The notes below the pieces were generated by a model that was not told the DNA's origin, ran no database searches, and saw only the letters and a program-made list of their open reading frames with translations. The position numbers were made by a program, and so were the translations under genes. A stretch of DNA of 56,494 nt from Streptomyces roseicoloratus (lineage in GTDB: Bacteria > Actinomycetota > Actinomycetes > Streptomycetales > Streptomycetaceae), in assembly GCF_004117935.1 (NCBI RefSeq), contig NZ_SDOY01000073.1, positions 1 through 56,494 on the forward strand, given 5' to 3'. Below are positions 51,093 to 56,494 of the stretch, piece by piece. The first letter of the stretch is position 1. Each line of letters opens with the position of its first letter.

Positions 51093-51617
51093 TCAGCGGT
51101 TCTCGATCACGACGGTCTCGACGACGACGTCCTCGACCGGCCGCTCGGTGCGCGGGTTGGTCTCGACGGCGGCGATCGCGTCCACGACCTTCTTGCTCGC
51201 CTCGCCGACGACCTCGCCGAAGATCGTGTGCTTGCGGTTCAGCCAGGTCGTGGCGCCGAGCGTGATGAAGAACTGCGAGCCGTTGGTGCCCGGGCCGGCG
51301 TTGGCCATCGCGAGCAGGTAGGCCTTGTCGAAGAGGAGCTCGGGGTGGAACTCGTCGGCGAACTCGTAGCCGGGGCCGCCCGTGCCGTTGCCCAGCGGGT
51401 CGCCGCCCTGGATCATGAAGCCCTTGATCACCCGGTGGAAGACCGTGCCGTCGTAGAGCGGCGCCGTGGAGACCTCACCGGTCGCCGGGTGGGTCCACTC
51501 GCGCTCGCCGCGGGCCAGCTCGACGAAGTTCCGTACCGTCTTCGGAGCGTGGAACGGCAGCAGCCGGATCTCGATGTCACCCTGGCTGGTCTTCAGAATC
51601 GCGTACTGCTGGGGCAC
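51093..51617 (-). CDS. ppiA: Cyclophilin-type peptidyl-prolyl cis-trans isomerase
   Basis: The 174-residue enzyme from GTG 51617 is a compact cyclophilin: FHRVIKGFMIQGGDP holds the catalytic Arg, NGSQFFITL is typical, and the substrate-binding NRKHTIFGEVVGE follows. It accelerates proline isomerisation during folding. No signal peptide is visible, so it is cytoplasmic. It is divergent from the DUF5324-type gene. Confidence 0.94.
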   Translation of the reverse strand: MPQQYAILKTSQGDIEIRLLPFHAPKTVRNFVELARGEREWTHPATGEVSTAPLYDGTVFHRVIKGFMIQGGDPLGNGTGGPGYEFADEFHPELLFDKAYLLAMANAGPGTNGSQFFITLGATTWLNRKHTIFGEVVGEASKKVVDAIAAVETNPRTERPVEDVVVETVVIENR

Positions 51618-51794
51618 GTTGCGCCTTCCTCCACACCTCCGCACGGGCACGGCGATGCCCACGCGTCCTGCACGTCCGCATCCTCGCATGCCCCGGATGC
51701 CCGCCCCGCATGCCGGAGCGCGGTACGGCAGGCATGATTCCGAAAAGGATGGAAAGGTGAAAAACCGACATCGCCACCGAGGAGGAGGAAACCC

Positions 51795-52484
51795 GTGACC
51801 CGCATGGACAGCGTGCGCGCCGCGACAGGTTCGGCGAAGGAGAGCGTCCTGCACGCCGCGGAAGTGGTGGCGCCGTACGCCGGCACGGCCAGGGACCAGG
51901 CCGTTCTCTACGCGCACGAGGCGCGCGTCAGGCTCGCGCCCAAAGTCTCGAAGGCCGCGTCAGCGGCCCGTGTTCAGGCCCGTCAGCAGTACGACAGCCA
52001 TGTCGCACCGCACGTGCCGCCGCGGGTCGACGAGGCCGCGCAACGCGCCGCGGCCGTGACCCGCAAGGCCGCCCGTCAGGCGACCGACTACACCGTTCCG
52101 CGCGTCGAGCACGCGGTTGCCGCGACCGGTCCGGTCCTGGAGGAGGCCGGTTCGCGTTCGACCGCCGCCTGGGCCGCGCTGCGCGGTCAGGTGACGCCGA
52201 AGGACATCGACAGGATCATGAAGAAGCATGCGCGTCGGGCCAGGGCCGGACGCCTCGCCAAGGGACTCGTGGTCCTCGGCGTCGTGATCGGCGGCGCCTT
52301 CGCCGCCTGGAAGTGGTGGGACAAGCAGGCCAACCCCGACTGGCTGGTCGAGCCGCCCGCTCCCACCGAGGTGGACGAGGAGACCGGGCTGTCGTCCGTC
52401 GACGACCGTTCGGACCTCGATCCCGGTGTCGCGGCCAAGGAGGCCGAGGAGGAGGCCGCGGATCGCGACGAGGAACGTCGCTGA
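51795..52484 (+). CDS. DUF5324-type helical membrane protein
   Basis: The 229-residue protein starts at GTG 51795 behind GGAGGAGG. A long, Ala/Arg/Val-rich amphipathic region (about 1-115) is followed by a transmembrane helix (about 157-174, KGLVVLGVVIGGAFAAW) and an acidic tail (about 190-229, TEVDEETGLSSVDDRSD). The pattern is of the DUF5324 family known in Streptomyces; function unknown. It is convergent with the secreted protein gene, 49 bp apart. Confidence 0.8.
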   Translation: MTRMDSVRAATGSAKESVLHAAEVVAPYAGTARDQAVLYAHEARVRLAPKVSKAASAARVQARQQYDSHVAPHVPPRVDEAAQRAAAVTRKAARQATDYTVPRVEHAVAATGPVLEEAGSRSTAAWAALRGQVTPKDIDRIMKKHARRARAGRLAKGLVVLGVVIGGAFAAWKWWDKQANPDWLVEPPAPTEVDEETGLSSVDDRSDLDPGVAAKEAEEEAADRDEERR

Positions 52485-52533
52485 CCACCGGCCGTTCCGG
52501 GCGGTAGGACGCGGCGGAGGAGCCCGCCGCGCC

Positions 52534-52959
52534 CTACGCGGCGGCGGCGGTAGTGGCGGCGGAGGTGGTGGCGAGCGCCGCGCCGGTCAGGTCGTGCGCT
52601 CCGGTCGGGTCGTGCGCTCCGGTCGGGTCCGAGCCGGCCGGGGCGTCCGCACGCAGGTGGCGGACGGAGGGGGAGGAACCGTGGGCCTCGGCGCCGATGC
52701 GCTGCTTGATGGTGGGCGGCAGGGCGCGGCCCTGCGCGAGGTGCCACTGATGGCTGCTGATCCGCTGTGCGGGTACGGAGACGAGGGTGCGCGCGGCGGT
52801 CGTCGCGGCCTTCGCGGGCGCGACCGCCGGCTCCTCGCCCTGCTGCAGGGAGGGCTGCTGTGCGGCGGTCGCCGGGCTCGCCAGGCCGAGGGAGGCGAAC
52901 AGGGCGAAGAAGAGGGAGATGAAGGCGGTCCAGAACTGCTTGACCTTGGCGGTGGCCAT
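52534..52959 (-). CDS. Small secreted protein (DUF6344-like)
   Basis: The 141-residue protein has an N-terminal Sec signal peptide (about 1-33, ending ASPATAA, probably cut after AA). The mature part has RTLVSVPAQRISSHQWHLAQ near the centre and a C-terminal (D/H)PTGAHD-type repeat with Ala/Thr. ATG 52959 follows GAGGAG. It appears to be a Streptomyces-specific exported protein. Function unknown. Confidence 0.78.
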   Translation of the reverse strand: MATAKVKQFWTAFISLFFALFASLGLASPATAAQQPSLQQGEEPAVAPAKAATTAARTLVSVPAQRISSHQWHLAQGRALPPTIKQRIGAEAHGSSPSVRHLRADAPAGSDPTGAHDPTGAHDLTGAALATTSAATTAAAA

Positions 52960-52995
52960 GGCTCCTCACTTTCCTGAGAGGGTGTCAGGTGTTCC

Positions 52996-53063
52996 CGGTG
53001 CTGCGGATCTTCCGGTGCTGCGGACTTCCTGGTGCTGCGGACTTCCCGTACTGCGGACTCCCC
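52996..53063. repeat. 17-bp tandem repeat CGGTGCTGCGGACTTCC, four copies
   Basis: Units begin at 52996, 53013, 53030 and 53047 and differ at one to three positions. It lies upstream of the secreted protein gene (start 52959) in the divergent gap with a possible small frame at 53118. It is non-coding as far as can be seen. Confidence 0.8.
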
Positions 53064-53117
53064 GGACGCTCCGAACGGTCCTCGATGCCCTGGAACGTTC
53101 CGGAGGAATGTCCTCTG

Positions 53118-53219
53118 ATGGTTCATGACGAATTGCGCGCTTTTCGTACCTTCCTCATGATGAGGAAGCGCGTCCGCGAACCGTGGAGCGACGCCGCCAC
53201 CGCGCAGTTCTTCCGATGA
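53118..53219 (+). CDS. Possible small protein, 33 residues
   Basis: ATG 53118 opens a 33-codon frame to TGA at 53217-53219, reading MVHDELRAFRTFLMMRKR then VREPWSDAATAQFFR. GGAGG lies 11 nt upstream. It is basic, has lower GC than its neighbours and includes a palindrome at 53150-53168 (CTTCCTCAT-G-ATGAGGAAG). It could instead be regulatory sequence. Confidence 0.3.
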   Translation: MVHDELRAFRTFLMMRKRVREPWSDAATAQFFR

Positions 53220-53235
53220 ACACCACCCGTCCGGC

Positions 53236-54597
53236 TCAGTGCCCTCCCGCGCGCTCCGCGACCGGGGCGCCCGCGACCGGACCCACCGGGCCCCGGGAGC
53301 GCTCCGCCCAGCGCACCGCCGGCGCCGTCGCCCAGCCCGCCACCAGGAAGATCCCGCCCAGGACCAGCCAGCCCGCCGGGCCCCAGCCGATCAGCAGCGT
53401 GGTGACGAGCACTGGCCCCAGCGTCCTCGCGACCGGCACGCCGGTGCCGTGGAAACCCTGGTACTGGCCGATCCGGTCGGCCGGGGCGAGCGCGAAGCCG
53501 ATCTGCCACGAGCCCGCGGAGTGACGCATTTCGGCGATCACCTGGAGGACCGCTCCGAGGACCAGCACCCCGACGGCCTGCCAGGCACCGAGACCGGCGG
53601 CCGTCACCGCGAACACGGCGCACGAGGCGAGCATCACCACCCCCGACCGGCCCACGGCCCGGGTCGCCTCGGGCAAGCCCGTCACCGAGCGCGCGGCCCG
53701 CACCTGGAAGAGCATCACGGCGCCGGTGTTGAGGACGAAGAGCGCCGAGACCGTCCAGCCGGGCGCCGCGGTGCGCTCCACCGTCCACAGCGGCAGCGCG
53801 AGGCTGAGCAGCGGCATCCGGAGCAGCAGGACCGCGTTGAGGAGGGTGAGCAGGGCGTACGGGCGGTCCCGCAGCACCACGAGCCGGGGTTCGCCGGCGC
53901 CGCCGGCCGGGCTGCCCGGCACCGGCGGGAGGCCGCGCAGCACCAGGGCGCAGAGCAGGAAGCCCAGCGCGTCGAGGGCGAAGACCGTGAGATAGGCCGT
54001 ACGGGTCCCGGCGCCGAGGGCGAGGCCGCCGAGCGCGGCGCCGACGGCGAGCCCGGCGTTCAGCGTGGCCTGGAGCTTCGCCAGCGTCCCGACCCGCTCG
54101 GCCGGCTCGACGAGCCCCGCGAGGAGCGCCTGGCGGGCGGCGGCAAGGCCGCTCTGGGCGGTCGCGTACACGGCGGCGGCGACCAGGAAGGGCACGAAGG
54201 AGCGGACGAGCAGGAAGGAGGCGACGGCCGCCGAGGTCACCAGGGCGAGCAGGACGGCGCTGCCGCGCGGCCCGCGCCGGTCGGCGAGGTGCCCGAGCGG
54301 CACCCCGGCGAGCGAGCCGATGCCCCAGGCCACGGCGAGCCCGGCGCCGATCTGCGGGGCGGAGAGCCCGACGACCCGGGAGAAGTAGAGGGCCGAGGTC
54401 ACGTAGAAGGCCCCGTCGCCGACGGAATTGGCGAGCTGGGCGGCCAGCAGCGCCCGGCGGGTCCTCGTACCGGTGTGCGCCCCGTTCCCCGTACCGGTGT
54501 GCGCCCCGTGCCCCGTACCGGTGCCCGCCGTGCTTCCCGTACCGGTGTGCGCCGTGCTTCCCGTACCGGTGCGCGTGGTGCTCCCCGTCTGCGTCAT
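53236..54597 (-). CDS. MFS transporter
   Basis: The 453-residue protein has 12 hydrophobic segments with the MFS inter-helix loop GHLADRRGPRGSA between TM2 and TM3 (about 98-112). The first 45 residues are a Thr/Gly repeat (TGTGSTAH-like), encoded by a 24-bp repeat. It probably exports small molecules with proton exchange; substrate unknown. The start ATG 54597 is in front of the repeat, and a start after it is also possible. Confidence 0.9.
   Translation of the reverse strand: MTQTGSTTRTGTGSTAHTGTGSTAGTGTGHGAHTGTGNGAHTGTRTRRALLAAQLANSVGDGAFYVTSALYFSRVVGLSAPQIGAGLAVAWGIGSLAGVPLGHLADRRGPRGSAVLLALVTSAAVASFLLVRSFVPFLVAAAVYATAQSGLAAARQALLAGLVEPAERVGTLAKLQATLNAGLAVGAALGGLALGAGTRTAYLTVFALDALGFLLCALVLRGLPPVPGSPAGGAGEPRLVVLRDRPYALLTLLNAVLLLRMPLLSLALPLWTVERTAAPGWTVSALFVLNTGAVMLFQVRAARSVTGLPEATRAVGRSGVVMLASCAVFAVTAAGLGAWQAVGVLVLGAVLQVIAEMRHSAGSWQIGFALAPADRIGQYQGFHGTGVPVARTLGPVLVTTLLIGWGPAGWLVLGGIFLVAGWATAPAVRWAERSRGPVGPVAGAPVAERAGGH
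54467..54586. repeat. 24-bp coding repeat at the 5' end of the MFS gene
   Basis: GTACCGG recurs at 54467, 54491, 54515, 54539 and 54563, exactly 24 bp apart. The five units encode the Thr/Gly-rich N-terminus without breaking the frame. Confidence 0.85.
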
Positions 54598-54679
54598 GAC
54601 GACGAATCTAGGGCTGGATGGCCCACCCTTCCTGGTCCATTCCCGCCCCGTGCGACCGGGCCACTTCTTCCGGTGTACG

Positions 54680-54716
54680 AAAAAACTCCCTGCCCGCGTT
54701 TCCGCAGGTCAGGGAG
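54680..54716 (-). terminator. Terminator of tRNA-Ala
   Basis: Read leftward, CTCCCTG at 54716-54710 pairs with CAGGGAG at 54692-54686 with more partial pairing around a GAAA-like loop, and six T follow (A6 on the plus strand at 54680-54685). It lies 15 bp past the tRNA. Confidence 0.9.
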
Positions 54717-54731
54717 CTCTTCTTACCGGAG

Positions 54732-54804
54732 TGGAGCCTAGGGGAGTCGAACCCCTGACATCTGCCATGCAAAGACAGCGCTCTACCAACTGAGCTAAGG
54801 CCCC
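54732..54804 (-). tRNA. tRNA-Ala, anticodon TGC
   Basis: GGGGCCT/AGGCTCC acceptor stem, D-arm TAGCTCAGTTGGTAGAGC, anticodon stem-loop CTGTC-TTTGCAT-GGCAG giving TGC, and T-arm AGGGGTTCGACTCCCCT. Total 73 nt. CCA is not encoded. A plausible leftward -10 TACTCT is about 15 bp before the gene. Confidence 0.97.
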
Positions 54805-54936
54805 GGAACGACAACAGAGTACCGGGTCACCCCCCGTATCCCGCAAAAGGATTGGGACTCCCCGTGGGCGACCACGCTCCGTAAGATGCTGATCGGGGTT
54901 CGCAGTGGCGAACCCAAGGGATGGGGAGAAGTAGGA

Positions 54937-55485
54937 ATGGATACAGCGCAGCAGGAAGCCACGGCGAGAGCCCGCGAGCTTCAGCGCAGTTGGTACGGGG
55001 AGCCGTTGGGGGCGCTCTTCCGTCGCCTGATCGACGACCTCGGGCTGAACCAGGCCCGGCTGGCGGCCGTGCTCGGGCTCTCGGCGCCGATGCTGTCACA
55101 GCTGATGAGCGGCCAGCGGGCCAAGATCGGCAACCCGGCGGTCGTCCAGCGTGTCCAGGCCCTGCAGGAGCTCGCCCGCCAGGTCGCCGACGGCAGCGTC
55201 AGCGCCGCCGAGGCGACCGACCGGATGGACGAGATCAAGAAGTCCCAGGGCGGTTCCGTGCTGACCACGGGCAGCCAGACCACCACGAGCAGCGGCGCGC
55301 CCACCGTGCGCCGCGTGGTCCGCGAGATCCAGTCGCTGCTGCGTTCCGTGGCGGCGGCCGGCGACATCATCGAGGCCGCCGACTCGCTCGCGCCCGCCCA
55401 CCCCGAGCTGGCAGAGTTCCTCCGGGTGTACGGCGCCGGGCGCACCGCGGACGCGGTCGCCCACTACGAGTCGCACCAGAACTGA
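54937..55485 (+). CDS. Helix-turn-helix DNA-binding protein
   Basis: The 182-residue protein starts at ATG 54937 (GGGGAGAAG upstream). A Cro/C1-type helix-turn-helix lies at about 35-70 (LNQARLAAVLGLSAPMLSQL, then MSGQRAKIGNPAVVQR). A helical middle with DRMDEIKKSQGG, a Thr/Ser-rich stretch and a C-terminal helical part (about 125-182) follow. It resembles a Streptomyces regulator conserved upstream of a Ser/Thr kinase gene. The kinase follows after 72 bp in the same direction. Target unknown. Confidence 0.88.
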   Translation: MDTAQQEATARARELQRSWYGEPLGALFRRLIDDLGLNQARLAAVLGLSAPMLSQLMSGQRAKIGNPAVVQRVQALQELARQVADGSVSAAEATDRMDEIKKSQGGSVLTTGSQTTTSSGAPTVRRVVREIQSLLRSVAAAGDIIEAADSLAPAHPELAEFLRVYGAGRTADAVAHYESHQN

Positions 55486-55557
55486 CGCCGGCCCGTCCGG
55501 GGCGACCCGGTACGGACACGGCGGCATCCGAGACGGTACGGGAGCGGGCGCAGCGCG

Positions 55558-56494
55558 ATGGGTGAGGTCTTCGCTGGTCGGTACGAGCTGATCGATCCGA
55601 TCGGCCGCGGCGGAATCGGCGCGGTCTGGCGTGCCTGGGACCACCGGCGCCGCCGCTACGTGGCGGCCAAGGTGCTCCAGCAGAGCGACGCCCACGCCCT
55701 GCTGCGCTTCGTCCGCGAGCAGGCGCTCAGGATCGACCACCCGCACGTCCTCGCCCCGGCCAGCTGGGCCGCGGACGACGACAAGGTCCTCTTCACGATG
55801 GACCTCGTGGCGGGCGGTTCCCTGGCGCACGTCATCGGGGACTACGGCGCGCTGCCGCCCCGCTTCGTGTGCGTCCTGCTCGACCAGCTGCTGTCCGGTC
55901 TCGCCGCGGTGCACGCGGAGGGGGTCGTGCACCGCGACATCAAGCCCGCCAACATCCTGCTCGAGGTCACCGGGACCGGACGGCCGCACCTGCGGCTGTC
56001 CGACTTCGGCATCTCGATGCGCAAGGGCGAGCCCCGCCTCACCGAGACCAACTACGTGGTGGGGACGCCCGGTTACTTCGCGCCCGAGCAACTCATGGGC
56101 GCCGAGCCCGACTTCACCGCCGACCTGTTCGCGGTCGGCCTGGTCGCGCTCTATCTGCTCCAGGGCCGCAAGCCGGACTCCCAGGCCCTCGTGGACCACT
56201 TCAGGGCGCACGGCACGCCGGGCGCCCCCCAGGGCATCCCCGAGCCCCTCTGGCAGGTCCTGGCCGGGCTGCTCCAGCCCGACCCGCAGGCCCGCTTCAG
56301 GACGGCCACGGGAGCCCGGAAGGCCCTGACGTCGGCGGTCGAGCTGCTGCCGGACCCCGAGCCCGGCGAGGAGCCCGTCGAGGTCTTCGACCAGATCGGC
56401 CCGCTGCCGCCCGGCTTCGGCCCGGACGGCCCCGGCACCGCGGGCCGCGACGACCGGGCCCCGGCGCCCGCGCGGACCGCCGCCCCGGCCCCCG
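55558..56494 (+). CDS. Ser/Thr protein kinase, 3' end outside the window
   Basis: ATG 55558 opens a frame that runs off the window (312 codons visible). Kinase motifs are the P-loop GRGGIGAVW (about 17-25), AAKVL (Lys about 38), HRDIKPAN, DFGIS and the APEQ loop with VGTPGYFAPEQ. A Pro/Asp-rich linker follows from about 260. The activation segment is short, unlike PknB. Probably cytoplasmic with a C-terminal extension that is not visible. Confidence 0.9.
   Translation, partial: MGEVFAGRYELIDPIGRGGIGAVWRAWDHRRRRYVAAKVLQQSDAHALLRFVREQALRIDHPHVLAPASWAADDDKVLFTMDLVAGGSLAHVIGDYGALPPRFVCVLLDQLLSGLAAVHAEGVVHRDIKPANILLEVTGTGRPHLRLSDFGISMRKGEPRLTETNYVVGTPGYFAPEQLMGAEPDFTADLFAVGLVALYLLQGRKPDSQALVDHFRAHGTPGAPQGIPEPLWQVLAGLLQPDPQARFRTATGARKALTSAVELLPDPEPGEEPVEVFDQIGPLPPGFGPDGPGTAGRDDRAPAPARTAAPAP

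Overview
The window is high-GC (about 70%) actinobacterial chromosome, almost certainly Streptomyces. Codon third positions are strongly G/C, many starts are GTG, and many neighbouring genes share a 4-bp stop/start overlap (ATGA or GTGA). A perfect 14-bp ParB site (parS, 8114-8127), many DnaA-box-like 9-mers, and the fhaA-fhaB-PP2C-rodA/ftsW-pbp-pknB-sortase-pabA-crgA order all place it in the chromosome core, within reach of oriC. From memory this order resembles the SCO382x-SCO386x region of S. coelicolor, but no alignment was made.

Layout. 1-5.0 kb: the end of a surface-type protein, a PadR regulator with operator-like repeats at its start codon, and a MacB/FtsX-type ABC exporter. 5.0-10.8 kb: a bacterial proteasome activator (Bpa), a quinone oxidoreductase, and a leftward run of MobA-like transferase, MoeA and a K+ channel with an RCK domain; parS lies in the moeA/channel overlap. 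10.8-15.6 kb: a 17-bp tandem repeat, then a branched-chain 2-oxoacid dehydrogenase operon (bkdABC) divergent from an Lrp/AsnC regulator. 15.7-26.9 kb: aromatic-acid catabolism, with a TetR regulator (probably PaaR), a 3-hydroxyacyl-CoA dehydrogenase, PaaN and the paaABCDE epoxidase operon. A leftward DUF5819-HTTM-TrmH operon sits between the paa blocks. Three copies of the palindrome ACCGN6CGGT lie upstream of bkdA, between the dehydrogenase and paaN, and upstream of paaA.

27-36 kb: an acyl-CoA dehydrogenase, a rhodanese, a J-domain protein, a DUF2252 protein, a MarR regulator divergent from a membrane protein, and a two-component system whose kinase carries an extra C-terminal membrane anchor and outer domain. 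A tRNA-Leu(CAG) gene with its own terminator follows.

36.6-50 kb: the growth and division cluster. FhaA, FhaB, a PP2C phosphatase, a RodA/FtsW glycosyltransferase, a class B penicillin-binding protein and PknB form one rightward set that joins Ser/Thr phosphorylation to peptidoglycan synthesis. A leftward set holds three class E sortases, PabA/TrpG, a 53-residue membrane protein and a DUF881 protein. CrgA is divergent from that set. Between crgA and a rhomboid protease gene lies a dense group of DnaA boxes. 51-56.5 kb: a cyclophilin, a DUF5324-type protein, a small secreted protein, an MFS transporter, tRNA-Ala(TGC), a helix-turn-helix protein and the start of a second Ser/Thr kinase that runs off the window.

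No insertion sequence, prophage, CRISPR array or rRNA operon was seen. The more unusual material is regulatory and structural: the shared bkd/paa operator, parS inside a gene overlap, the DnaA-box group, the C-terminally anchored kinase, the triple sortase set, and several tandem repeats, two of which copy the 3' end of a neighbouring gene.
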